From Mastigocoleus testarum BC008 (lineage in GTDB: Bacteria > Cyanobacteriota > Cyanobacteriia > Cyanobacteriales > Nostocaceae): a DNA stretch of 64,000 bases. Every line of letters begins with the position of its first letter. Within the stretch, counting starts at the first letter, position 1. The notes under the pieces were generated by a model. The model had not been told where the DNA came from, searched no databases, and saw nothing but the letters and a program-made list of their open reading frames with translations. The stretch spans positions 62,001 to 126,000 of the forward strand of contig NZ_LMTZ01000088.1 in NCBI RefSeq assembly GCF_001456025.1, read 5' to 3'. Below, piece after piece: positions 18,226-27,146 of the stretch. The translations under genes were made by a program, and so were the position numbers.

Positions 18226-18624
18226 ATGACCACTTCAACAAGTACGAATGCGCTATCAACTGTCGAATTAAATCCTAATTATAAGATTCCTCTAGTATTA
18301 GTATTAATTGGTGCTCTACTACTGATAGTACAACCCTTATTAGCAGGAATAATTGCACTTTTTGGCGTATTTTTGATGTTTCAAGCAGTTACTCTGCGTT
18401 TGCGATTTACTGCTACAGATTTAGATATTTACAGAGGAGAAAAATTAATCCGCCGTTTTCCATACAGTGAATGGCAACATTGGGAAATTTTTTGGCCACA
18501 AATTCCAATACTATTTTATTTCAAAGAAACCAAAAGTATTCACTTTTTACCAATTATATTTGACCCCAAGACTCTTAAAACCTGTTTGGAGCAGCACTAT
18601 CCAAGAAATCAGAATCTGGGATAG
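18226..18624 (+). CDS. DUF3119 family membrane protein
   Basis: A 132-residue protein with two close hydrophobic segments (about residues 20-38 and 40-56), then a soluble part containing TDLDIYRGEKLIRRFPYSEW and IHFLPIIFDPKTLKTCLEQH. This pattern fits the cyanobacterial and plastid family DUF3119, of unknown function. The next gene is DUF3086, a neighbourhood I recall from other cyanobacteria, which supports the assignment. The tail resembles a PH-like domain, but that is a guess. Confidence 0.8.
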   Translation: MTTSTSTNALSTVELNPNYKIPLVLVLIGALLLIVQPLLAGIIALFGVFLMFQAVTLRLRFTATDLDIYRGEKLIRRFPYSEWQHWEIFWPQIPILFYFKETKSIHFLPIIFDPKTLKTCLEQHYPRNQNLG

Positions 18625-18869
18625 TCTGTATGGCTGTATTGTCTGTCAATGTTTGTAAATATAACTAAAATTTACTCAAATAGGGAAAAAGAATCGGATG
18701 AGAATTAGTAAATGCTGTTCTTTTTCTCTTTACATATAAACTGCTAGCAATTATAAACTGTAATTCATAGCATCAATAGTGACTGGGTTATTTATCAAAC
18801 TATGTTACAAACAACAAATTACAGAGAAAAGAAAATTAATTATTAAAGGATGTAAAACTTATTGTTTCT

Positions 18870-20141
18870 ATGAATCAAGAAGAATTTGAAAATCAAAAAT
18901 CAATTGAAGAAAGTTCAGAGGGGCTTGAAGAGGAACCACAAGCAGAGTCAGTAAATCCTCAAGAAGATTCTACACCAAAAGCAAATACTGAGACTCTAAC
19001 ATCAAGCAATGCCCCAGAAACAGCAGAAAACTCTTTTGCACTCAATTTAAAACCACAAACTGTAAAACCCCAAGATGAAACTTCGGTTTTGGAATCTGGG
19101 GATAAATCTCAAAAACTTGTCAATAATATTTCATTTATGTCTGTAGATTCAGAATCAAGTAAAATAAGCGAATTACAACGCCAAGAAAAAGCACTGCGGA
19201 CGGAAATAGCAAATCTCCAAGCTACTCAACAAATACTTTCCCAACAGGTGCAGGAAACCCAAACCAAAATGGGACGAGTAGTACAGGAAGCCCTTGAAGA
19301 ACTTGAAAAACGCAAGCAAACTTTGCAAATTGCTGTAGAGAAATTAGAAAAACGTCAAGAACGCATTCGTAAGGAAATGCGCAGTACGTTTGCTGGTGCT
19401 TCCCAGGATTTAGCCATTCGAGTTCAAGGTTTTAAAGATTACCTAACCGGTAGTTTACAGGATTTGGCTGCGGCTGCTGAACAGTTAGAATTATCTCCAC
19501 CACCGAGCGAACCAAAAGAAAAACCACAAGTTATTCAAAGTCGTCCCCGTGAGATAGAAGAACCTGAATCAGATACACCACAATTTACCCAACAGCGTTT
19601 TCAGGATACGACAAAAAAAATTCGTGGGTTCATCGATCAATACCGCACAAAACCAGATTACTACGGTCCGCCATGGCAATTACGTCGCACTTTTGAACCA
19701 GTTCACGCCGAACGCGCATCTAAATGGTTCTTCGAACAAGGTGGAAGGGGTGCATTACGTACTCTGGGTAGCAGATTGCAAAATACTTTGGTGACTTCGG
19801 CGATTATTTCCATACTTTATCGGCTATATGGCGATCGCGTCCGTACTTTAATACTGGCTGATAGTCCAGAACGCTTGGGTGAATGGCGACGCGGTTTACA
19901 AGATTGTTTGGGGGTTGGTCGTCCTGACTTTGGTCCAGACCGAGGGGTTGCATTATTTGAAACCCCAGAAGCAGTTGCTCAAAAAGCAGAGCGTTTAGTC
20001 AAAGCTAGATTACTACCATTAATTGTCATTGATGATTCGGAGGAAGAAATCAGTCTTGGGTTGTTGGAATTTCCGTTGTGGTTAGCTTTTGCTCCTGACC
20101 CAAAAATGATGAGAAACTCTTACTATGACGATGATTTTTAA
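18870..20141 (+). CDS. DUF3086 domain protein with coiled coil
   Basis: A 423-residue soluble protein. The first 90 residues are acidic and low-complexity (Glu, Ser, Pro, Thr). Residues about 98-165 form a strong coiled coil (ISELQRQEKALRTEIANL onward). A Pro-rich linker follows, and then the conserved C-terminal DUF3086 domain from about residue 245 (IRGFIDQYRTKPDYYGPPW). The function is unknown. Co-orientation with DUF3119, 245 bp upstream, suggests a shared task, perhaps at a membrane given the partner's hydrophobic spans. Confidence 0.82.
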   Translation: MNQEEFENQKSIEESSEGLEEEPQAESVNPQEDSTPKANTETLTSSNAPETAENSFALNLKPQTVKPQDETSVLESGDKSQKLVNNISFMSVDSESSKISELQRQEKALRTEIANLQATQQILSQQVQETQTKMGRVVQEALEELEKRKQTLQIAVEKLEKRQERIRKEMRSTFAGASQDLAIRVQGFKDYLTGSLQDLAAAAEQLELSPPPSEPKEKPQVIQSRPREIEEPESDTPQFTQQRFQDTTKKIRGFIDQYRTKPDYYGPPWQLRRTFEPVHAERASKWFFEQGGRGALRTLGSRLQNTLVTSAIISILYRLYGDRVRTLILADSPERLGEWRRGLQDCLGVGRPDFGPDRGVALFETPEAVAQKAERLVKARLLPLIVIDDSEEEISLGLLEFPLWLAFAPDPKMMRNSYYDDDF

Positions 20142-20269
20142 GCTGTAATGGAGATTAGAAACTGGATTTTCCCAATTTCTAGCTCCCAATTTCTCCTTCT
20201 CAATTCTCAATTCCCAAATACCAATTCCTAATTCTTTATTTCCTGTTTTTGACTCAAAATTATTTAGTT

Positions 20270-20962
20270 ATGAATATTTGGTTAACTTTATGTTTCTGTG
20301 TCTTGGTCGTAGCTTATCTATTGGGCTCAATTCCCACTGGCTACCTTGCAGCTAAATTATTAAAAGGAATTGATATTCGAGAATTTGGTTCTGGTTCTAC
20401 TGGTGCTACTAATGTTTTAAGGACCTTAGGTAAAGGACCCGGAGCATCCGTACTATTTATTGATAGTCTCAAAGGGGTAGTGGCTATTCTGATCGCTCGC
20501 GAGTTATTTAACTTTGCTACCGCTCAAGATTTACTTCCAGGGACGATTAATGTAGATATTTGGCTGTCCTCAATGGTTGCTTTAACAGGATTTTTCACCA
20601 TTTTAGGACACAGTAAATCAATATTTTTAGGTTTTAGTGGTGGTAAATCTGTTGCGACCAGTATTGGTATTTTATTCGCCATGAATTGGCAAGTTGCTTT
20701 AATTTGTGTTGGTGTATTTGGAATTGCGATCGCAATTTCCCGGTTTGTTTCTTTAAGTTCAATTTCTGGTGCTTTAGCTGCTCCTGTATCGATGGTAATT
20801 TTGAACCAACCTTTGCCTTATATTATTTTCGGTGTAGTTGGTAGTTTATACGTCGTTTGGCGACATAAAAGTAATATTGGACGCTTAATTGCTGGAACTG
20901 AATCGAAATTAGGACAAAAGGTTGATGTGGATGTAGAACAAACTGTAAATCCAGCCAGTTAA
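20270..20962 (+). CDS. plsY: Glycerol-3-phosphate acyltransferase PlsY
   Basis: Integral membrane enzyme that transfers an acyl group from acyl-phosphate to glycerol-3-phosphate, giving lysophosphatidic acid, the first step of phospholipid synthesis. The conserved motifs are GSIPTGYLAAKLL, IREFGSGSTGATNVLRTLGK and SGGKSVATSIG, with several membrane spans. I prefer the ATG at 20270 (230 residues). An upstream in-frame TTG at 20249 adds seven residues with no better start signal. Confidence 0.94.
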   Translation: MNIWLTLCFCVLVVAYLLGSIPTGYLAAKLLKGIDIREFGSGSTGATNVLRTLGKGPGASVLFIDSLKGVVAILIARELFNFATAQDLLPGTINVDIWLSSMVALTGFFTILGHSKSIFLGFSGGKSVATSIGILFAMNWQVALICVGVFGIAIAISRFVSLSSISGALAAPVSMVILNQPLPYIIFGVVGSLYVVWRHKSNIGRLIAGTESKLGQKVDVDVEQTVNPAS

Positions 20963-21036
20963 ATTTATTCGCTGTCATAAATATCATGTTGCTTGTACTG
21001 AAATGAAAAGTTCATTAATGGTAGGTAATAAAAATG

Positions 21037-21921
21037 TTACTTACCTGTGACTAAATCAAACACAGTAATTTCAGGACGCGAACCAAAGCGAATACGCAAG
21101 CTTGTCATACCAATACCACGATTGGTATAAACATTCATATTCCCTACCCGATTTAAACCTTCATAATATTTTTTGCTTAAGGTGGGAAGGACTGGAGGTT
21201 TAAAAAATGGTAAGCGTACTTGTCCTGCATGGGAATGTCCTGATAACTGCAAATCGAACTTACCCGTAGCAGCACTGATATCAGCAAAGTCTGGCTCGTG
21301 TACCAAAATTATTGCTGCACCTTCAGGTGGTAATTGTTGTAAGACCAAATCCAAACGTGCTGTACCCATTAAGACATCATCAATACCAGCAATATTTAAT
21401 ATCGAATTACCCCGCTTGATACTGTAAACGCGATTCCTCAGTTCAAGAATGTTATTTGCTCGTAGTGCTTTTCTAATCCCTTGGGGATTTGCTAAATAAT
21501 CGTGATTTCCTAATACTGCAACAGTTTTATCTTTGGATTTAAGAACCTTCAAGCTATTTTGAAAATAGGGGATAAATTTTTGCTGGTATTCCGTCACAAA
21601 ATCACCAGTCATAGCAATTAGGTCTGGTTTTTGCTGGTTCACCAAATAGAAAATACGACGCAAATGTCTTTGGGTCATGAATTTATCAGTATGCAAATCG
21701 CTAATTTGCACAATTCGATAATCATTAAATTCTGAAGCTAAATGTGGAAGTCTTAGCTGCACTCTATGAATATCAATCCAATTTGGCTCAATTATTTTTG
21801 CGTATAATAAAACACAGAAAATCAAAAATAAGCATAATCCTAAAAATCGCTTAACTGAAATTTGCAAGCTTTTGTGACCCAGTCTTATTACTCTCCAATT
21901 GAGCAATTTACGTATTTTCAC
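21037..21921 (-). CDS. Membrane-anchored metallophosphoesterase
   Basis: Calcineurin-like phosphoesterase of the YkuE/YaeI type. The 294 residues have a basic N terminus and one membrane anchor (about 24-42), then the metal-binding blocks: ISDLHTD (Asp75, His77), TGDFVT, LGNHDY, HEPDF and GHSHAGQVRLP. All the expected Asp, Asn and His residues are present. The substrate is not determinable; relatives act on lipid A precursors or other phosphodiesters. It is a single minus-strand gene, convergent with plsY. Confidence 0.88.
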   Translation of the reverse strand: MKIRKLLNWRVIRLGHKSLQISVKRFLGLCLFLIFCVLLYAKIIEPNWIDIHRVQLRLPHLASEFNDYRIVQISDLHTDKFMTQRHLRRIFYLVNQQKPDLIAMTGDFVTEYQQKFIPYFQNSLKVLKSKDKTVAVLGNHDYLANPQGIRKALRANNILELRNRVYSIKRGNSILNIAGIDDVLMGTARLDLVLQQLPPEGAAIILVHEPDFADISAATGKFDLQLSGHSHAGQVRLPFFKPPVLPTLSKKYYEGLNRVGNMNVYTNRGIGMTSLRIRFGSRPEITVFDLVTGK

Positions 21922-22269
21922 GACTAATCCCCAACAAAGGTAACACCAAATTCTAAGTACTGATTAAGGATTTGTCACTTAACATTGATTACCTTATGAA
22001 AAAAATTAATCAGCTATTTAGAAAAAAAGTTGCGATCGCATCATATGGATTTGCTGCTACTATTTTTAAATCATTAATTAACTTTGAAAATCGTTTGCAC
22101 TAAAATTAATATGTCTCCACATTCCTTGTCACAGAGTTTTTGGCTGTAAATAGTTTTTGCCTATAGGTCTTTAATGCTCGGGGTAAGGACAAAAGACAAA
22201 GAGTGAATGATTAATATTAATTAATAAATCTAGATAAAATAAAAGTTTATAGGATTATAAGTCCGAGTT
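21922..22269. other. Divergent intergenic region with a HIP1 site
   Basis: 348 bases between the phosphoesterase and der. It contains a GCGATCGC octamer at 22032-22039 and is otherwise AT-rich. No further gene or element was seen. Confidence 0.45.
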
Positions 22270-23631
22270 ATGAGTCTTCCGATTGTTGCAATTATTGGAC
22301 GCCCCAATGTGGGCAAATCGACCCTAGTTAATCGTTTAGCTGGAGAAAAAGCTGCTATTGTACACGACCAACCAGGGGTGACCCGCGATCGCACCTATTT
22401 ACCTTCCTATTGGGGCGATCGTGAATTTGTGGTTGTGGATACAGGTGGTTTGGTATTTAATGATGATACGGAATTTCTACCCCTGATTCGTCAGCAGGCG
22501 ATGACAGCTTTGACAGAAGCCAGTGCTGCAATTTTCGTTGTAGATGGTCGTACAGGTCCAATTGGTGCAGATGAAGAAATAGCTACATGGTTGCGCCAAC
22601 AAAAGGTTCCCGTACTATTAGCTGTAAATAAATGCGAATCCCCCGACCAAGGCTTAATTCAAGCTGCAGAATTTTGGAATTTGGGATTGGGCGAGCCTTA
22701 TGCTATTTCTGCAATTCATGGTAACGGTACAGGCGACCTGCTAGATGAACTTATTAAACATTTACCCGCAGTAGAGGAACTACCGGAAGATAATGAGATA
22801 AAAGTTGCCATTATCGGACGTCCGAATGTAGGTAAATCCAGTTTGTTAAATGCCTTTGTCGGCGAAGAACGGGCAATCGTGAGTCCAATTTCCGGAACTA
22901 CCCGCGATGCAATTGATACCTGTGTCGTCAGGGGAGAACAAACTTACCGACTGATTGATACAGCAGGAATTCGCAAAAAGAAACATATTGAATACGGTAC
23001 GGAGTTTTTTAGTATCAATCGTGCTTTTAAAGCAATTCGCCGTTGTGATGTAGCGCTGATGGTAATAGATGCTGTTGATGGTGTTACCGAGCAAGACCAA
23101 AAATTAGCCGGAAGAATTATTGATGAAGGTCGGGCTTGTGTAATTGTTATTAACAAATGGGACGCAATCGAAAAAGATTCCTACACAATCTACGAGTACC
23201 AAAAAATTCTTGAAGGAAGACTCCATTTTTCTGAATGGGCACCTACAATTTTTGTTAGTGCATTGACTGGACAACGGGTAGGCAAAATATTAGATTTGGT
23301 AGACAGTGCAGCCCTAGAGCATAAACGTCGAATTAGTACTTCTGTCGTCAACGATGTTTTAGAAGAAGCTATTACTTGGCATTCACCACCAGTTAGTCGC
23401 GGAGGAAGACAAGGTAAAATTTATTACGGTACCCAGGTTAGTAGTCAACCGCCAACAATCGCCTTATTTGTTAATGAAGCTAAGCGCTTTGGGGATAACT
23501 ACCGCCGGTATATTGAAAGACAATTCCGCCAACAATTAGGATTTAGAGGTACCCCTATTCGTTTGCTGTGGAGAAGTAAAAAAGCTCGAGATGTTGAGAC
23601 TAGTAACGTTAACAGAGCAGCCCGCGTTTAG
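22270..23631 (+). CDS. der: Ribosome-associated GTPase Der (EngA)
   Basis: Essential GTPase for assembly of the 50S ribosomal subunit. Its 453 residues contain two GTPase domains in tandem, each with G1 (GRPNVGKSTL at 10-19; GRPNVGKSSL near 183), G3 (DTGG; DTAG) and G4 (NKCE; NKWD), followed by the C-terminal KH-like domain (from about 360). This architecture is unique to Der. The ecfT gene begins 23 bp downstream, so the two may be co-transcribed. Confidence 0.97.
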   Translation: MSLPIVAIIGRPNVGKSTLVNRLAGEKAAIVHDQPGVTRDRTYLPSYWGDREFVVVDTGGLVFNDDTEFLPLIRQQAMTALTEASAAIFVVDGRTGPIGADEEIATWLRQQKVPVLLAVNKCESPDQGLIQAAEFWNLGLGEPYAISAIHGNGTGDLLDELIKHLPAVEELPEDNEIKVAIIGRPNVGKSSLLNAFVGEERAIVSPISGTTRDAIDTCVVRGEQTYRLIDTAGIRKKKHIEYGTEFFSINRAFKAIRRCDVALMVIDAVDGVTEQDQKLAGRIIDEGRACVIVINKWDAIEKDSYTIYEYQKILEGRLHFSEWAPTIFVSALTGQRVGKILDLVDSAALEHKRRISTSVVNDVLEEAITWHSPPVSRGGRQGKIYYGTQVSSQPPTIALFVNEAKRFGDNYRRYIERQFRQQLGFRGTPIRLLWRSKKARDVETSNVNRAARV

Positions 23632-23654
23632 TTGAAACGATTAATTAATATTAA

Positions 23655-24653
23655 ATGGATTTACTGCGCTCCCTACCTATCGGTCTTTACTTAGAACAAC
23701 CACATACTTGGTTACATAAACTCGATCCAAGAGTTAAGTTTGGTTGGTTGATGAGTTTTCTGACAACTTATATTTTTGCTAATAACCAGTGGCGTATACT
23801 ACTGGTTGTTTTATTGGTTTTAGCAACTCTAACAGCGGGAATTCCCCGCAGAGTATGGCGTCAACAAATGGGCTGGTTGTTAACAATTTGCCTTTTGGTT
23901 TTATTCATTGCTTCCATTACTCCTGACGCCTTAGGGGTAAAATATCAGCCGCGTTTACCTGTCGATCAACAAGAGTTATATCCCGAATCTAAGCCACAAA
24001 CTTCAAATATTGTTCAAAACAAAGTATCCCCTTCCCCTGAAGTAAGTCCGAATCCAACTTCAATTTCCACTAATAGTATGGAATACGAGCAAAGTTACCA
24101 TTATGTACTGTTAGAAATTGGACCTATATTTGGGCTTGGACCGATAAGAGTAACTCGTTATTCTTTTGATCTAGCTATACGTTTAAGTACTATTTTCTTT
24201 ACCATCATATATGGCACTAACTTATACTTATTAACTACTGCCACCGAGGAAATTACAGCAGCTATTGAAAGTTTGAGCCGACCCCTACGGAAACTGAATA
24301 TACCAGTTACAGAAATAACTCTAACTTTAACTTTATCTTTACGCTTTATTCCTTTAGTACTAGAAGAAATTCAAAATTTAGCTCGTTCTGTTGTCACTAG
24401 GGCAATTAATTGGCGTAAGTTGGGCTGGAAGGGTGCAGTCAAAGTTTGGCTGATGGTAATAGAAAAACTTTTAGATAACTTACTTATGCGTGCAGAACAA
24501 ATGGCTGGAGCAATGGTCGCGAGAGGTTTTACTAGTCCGAACCAGCATCGAGTACAGTGGCATGAATTACGTTTAAAATCTTGGGATTGGGTGGCGCTAA
24601 TTGCTTTAATAATTTTCTGGGGAATACGTTTTCAAATTGGCGCTCAAGTCTGA
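23655..24653 (+). CDS. Energy-coupling factor transporter membrane subunit (EcfT/CbiQ family)
   Basis: Transmembrane subunit of an ECF-type vitamin or metal ABC importer. The 332 residues start with the family's DLLRSLPIGLYLEQPHTWLHKLDPRVKFGW. The C-terminal coupling helices include SLRFIPLVLEEIQNLARSVV and MRAEQMAGAMVARGF, with the Ala-Arg-Gly motif that contacts the ATPases. A roughly 40-residue hydrophilic Pro/Ser-rich stretch (about 98-140) separates two membrane spans and looks like an insertion. There are no ATPase or substrate-binding S genes nearby, so the substrate is unknown. Confidence 0.88.
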   Translation: MDLLRSLPIGLYLEQPHTWLHKLDPRVKFGWLMSFLTTYIFANNQWRILLVVLLVLATLTAGIPRRVWRQQMGWLLTICLLVLFIASITPDALGVKYQPRLPVDQQELYPESKPQTSNIVQNKVSPSPEVSPNPTSISTNSMEYEQSYHYVLLEIGPIFGLGPIRVTRYSFDLAIRLSTIFFTIIYGTNLYLLTTATEEITAAIESLSRPLRKLNIPVTEITLTLTLSLRFIPLVLEEIQNLARSVVTRAINWRKLGWKGAVKVWLMVIEKLLDNLLMRAEQMAGAMVARGFTSPNQHRVQWHELRLKSWDWVALIALIIFWGIRFQIGAQV

Positions 24654-24654
24654 G

Positions 24655-24738
24655 GAGTAATGAGTAATGAGTAATGAGTAATAAGTAATAAGTAATGAGT
24701 AAGGAGTAAGGAGTAAGGAGTAATGAGTAATGAGTAAT
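24655..24738. repeat. Heptamer repeat array, twelve GAGTAAT-type units
   Basis: Twelve consecutive 7-bp units: GAGTAAT (4), AAGTAAT (2), GAGTAAG (3), GAGTAAT (3). It begins at the end of the ecfT frame. About 120 bp on, at 24857-24928, a looser array of the reverse-complement type (TTACTTATT/TTACTTTTT) appears, so the pair could fold back on itself. This is a classical cyanobacterial short tandem repeat. Confidence 0.9.
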
Positions 24739-24856
24739 AATTTCTTGTTTTCTTGCTTTGAAATCACCCAACTATTGATTTAATAAACTTGCATTTCTCT
24801 CCATTCCAAATATCTATAAATTTATAAGGAACCCTATATGAGAAATATTACTGGTT

Positions 24857-24928
24857 AACCATTACTTATTCTTACTTATTACTTTTTACTTATTACTTTT
24901 TACTTATTAATTTTTACTCCTTACTTAT
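24857..24928. repeat. Degenerate ACTTATT-type repeat, inverted relative to 24655-24738
   Basis: Repeated ACTTATT, ACTTTTT and ACTCCTT words run up to the end of the minus-strand kinase gene. On the other strand these read AATAAGT and AAGGAGT, the same words as in the array at 24655-24738. Confidence 0.65.
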
Positions 24929-26138
24929 CACTTTGGTAAGGGTTGATTTGTTCAATAAAATTGTCTTCTGGAATATTGATATCCTCTGTTTCCACAATCC
25001 TCAATTTAAAATTCTGAGATTTAATTTCTATTATTTCTCGCATATTTTGGAATTTTGTGTTTTCGAGATCTCTTTGGCGAAGATCTAGATATCTAATATG
25101 GTTGCTATATCTACGTTCGGTAGGAATGGGAGGGATAATTATGCGGCGATTTAGATCTATCTTTTCTCGTTCCCTTAAAGTTGGCGCACAGCGAGACATA
25201 AAACCGTTGCTCATGCTTGAAATTAAACTAAGACTAATTGGTAACATAAATAAACCAATCGGCTTTAAAACATCTCCTCTATCAGCAATCTCTACTTTGC
25301 TCAAGTCACTAATTTTAGGATTCATTAAAGCTACAAAAGCTTCATCTGCATTTGAGTAACGATCTTGAGATACTGGTTCCACCATCTTTTCTAACCAACT
25401 GATGAAGCGAGGGTTAAGATTCGGAAGTAGAGATCTAACATTAACCCGATGGTTATCGTCAATTAATTCACCAATCAGAGAAGATGGAGTTCTTGTAAGC
25501 AAGCAAATTAAGGTCATTCCCAAACCATACAGATCGGAAGCTGCACTCAGAGGGCGACAAAACATTTGCTCTGGTGGCATAAATCCTAATGTACCCTTGA
25601 CAATGCTATGTGAAGTTGAACTTTGACCATCAATTTTTGCCAAACCAAAATCAACTAAATAAACATTGAGGTTATCGTCTACTAAAATATTTTCTGGCTT
25701 TATATCTCGGTGAATAATTGGTGGAACGTGATGTTGTAAATAAATTAATATTTCTAATATTGAAATCGCAATTTTCCGGATGTCCTCAAGTTTGAAATAT
25801 CGTGGCTGTGCTAACGAAAGGGCATTTTTATATTCTTGTACTAGACAAAAACCAGATTCAGTTTCAAAAGAGTCTATATATTTGGGAATACTGGGGTGAT
25901 TTAGCTGTTGAAGAAACTTAATTTCGCTCTCTAGGGCTTCATAATCTGACCAACTATTTCCATTTACTGCAAACTGAAATTGCTTGATCGCAACAAATTG
26001 CTTTGTATTAATGTCAGTTGCTTGATAGGTAGCTCTTCCTCCATTCAGGTTATTTCCCAACTTGCGTTCAACAATATAACCCTGTTGGGAAAAGTCTGGG
26101 AAAAATTTACTATTACCCTCGAGATTGAAATATTCCAT
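24921..26138 (-). CDS. Serine/threonine protein kinase
   Basis: Eukaryotic-type protein kinase of 405 residues. The kinase domain spans about 20-285: a glycine-loop equivalent near 27-38, Lys52 (VAIKQF), Glu72, the catalytic loop HRDIKPEN at 143-150 with Asp145, and DFG at 163-165. A hydrophobic segment at about 290-312 (PIGLFMLPISLSLISS) may be a membrane span. The remaining C-terminal 90 residues are charged and unassigned, possibly a sensor outside the membrane. All key catalytic residues are present, so it should be active. Its substrate is unknown. Confidence 0.9.
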   Translation of the reverse strand: MEYFNLEGNSKFFPDFSQQGYIVERKLGNNLNGGRATYQATDINTKQFVAIKQFQFAVNGNSWSDYEALESEIKFLQQLNHPSIPKYIDSFETESGFCLVQEYKNALSLAQPRYFKLEDIRKIAISILEILIYLQHHVPPIIHRDIKPENILVDDNLNVYLVDFGLAKIDGQSSTSHSIVKGTLGFMPPEQMFCRPLSAASDLYGLGMTLICLLTRTPSSLIGELIDDNHRVNVRSLLPNLNPRFISWLEKMVEPVSQDRYSNADEAFVALMNPKISDLSKVEIADRGDVLKPIGLFMLPISLSLISSMSNGFMSRCAPTLREREKIDLNRRIIIPPIPTERRYSNHIRYLDLRQRDLENTKFQNMREIIEIKSQNFKLRIVETEDINIPEDNFIEQINPYQSDK

Positions 26139-26189
26139 AGCTAGTTATCTAACTTGTTGTGTGTAGGATTGCGATTTAGATATTTGTGG

Positions 26190-26342
26190 CTAAAGTCTTA
26201 CTTTTTTCCGCAGATTGCTAAACTCTGCCCGTTCGCGGTTCAAATCTTTTCCTTTGAATTGAGCCACTAACAGCAAAACTTCATCAAAATTAGTCTTAGT
26301 CTGGTTGTAATAATCTCTGATTCTCGTGCCATAAATTACCAT
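26190..26342 (-). pseudogene. Small open frame, possibly a gene remnant
   Basis: A 50-residue frame from an ATG at 26342 to a TAG at 26190: it opens MVIYGTRIRDYYNQTKTNFD and ends FSNLRKKVRL. It is hydrophilic, with a protein-like composition that includes a regular leucine pattern. No ribosome binding site is evident. It lies 50 bp upstream of the kinase on the same strand. It may be a real small gene or the C-terminal relic of a larger one; I cannot name a family. Confidence 0.35.
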
Positions 26343-27146
26343 ATCAAAGGCAAATTGAAATCATGCAAAGCATTTCCTAGTTTAGATCTCTTTTCAATTA
26401 CTGTATATATTTTTAGCTCCTAGCTTATGGGTTTTAATGACTTTTCGTGCCATTTAAATTGCATAAAATTGTTGATTTCATCCTTATGATTTCAAGTTTT
26501 CTTTGCTTTTTCTTTAGTATAAAAAACATTCTATTCTCTCAACGATTCAAACAAACTGATTTTCTATTGTTTTAACTAATTTTAGGGGCAAATTTCATCG
26601 CGATTCAGTGAATAATTTCTACTAATACCAGGAACTATATATTAACAATTTATACTCTCCATCAAACTTGGCTAAGGTCGTAAATATTGCGATAAAATGT
26701 TAGTAAAAAAAGTAGAGTATATTTTCTTATCTAAAAAATAAATTATATTTTTATATGTTAAGAATTGAAAAAAAATATAGATAAAGAAAACCTATAATAT
26801 GATTTTCCTTAGTTTTACTATTGGCTGTTATGGAAAGTTGCTACTGTTACTAAAAATGAAACATATTTCCCAATAAAAACAAAAAATTAACCTTAGCAGT
26901 ACTTACTATTTCTAGAAGTAAATTTTTATTCTTGAGTTTTAATAAGAAATACTGTGTTCTAAGTTACATAAATCGGAACTTGTTCCATGTCAGGCGATTG
27001 AACACCAACTATTACAAGCCAAACTAAGCTTTTCTCACTGTGTTGACGCGAAAAAAAAGATTTTTACTTTCTGGTAACGAAAAACTGAGAAAAGTAATAT
27101 TTGTTTATATACCCAACTTGGGATAATTAATTGTACGAAAAATAAG
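26343..27146. other. Long AT-rich intergenic region, nothing identified
   Basis: About 800 very AT-rich bases before the pabB-like gene, with many short A and T runs. No coding frame, tandem array, RNA gene or strong stem could be supported. It must contain the promoter for the downstream chorismate-utilising enzyme. Confidence 0.45.

Noticed and set aside
24655..24738. Possible CRISPR or protein-binding iteron array
   Set aside because: Seven-base units without spacers in the form of known cyanobacterial short tandem repeats; no replication gene adjoins.
26190..26342. Firm call of a functional 50-residue gene
   Set aside because: No ribosome binding site and no recognised family; kept only as a low-confidence remnant.
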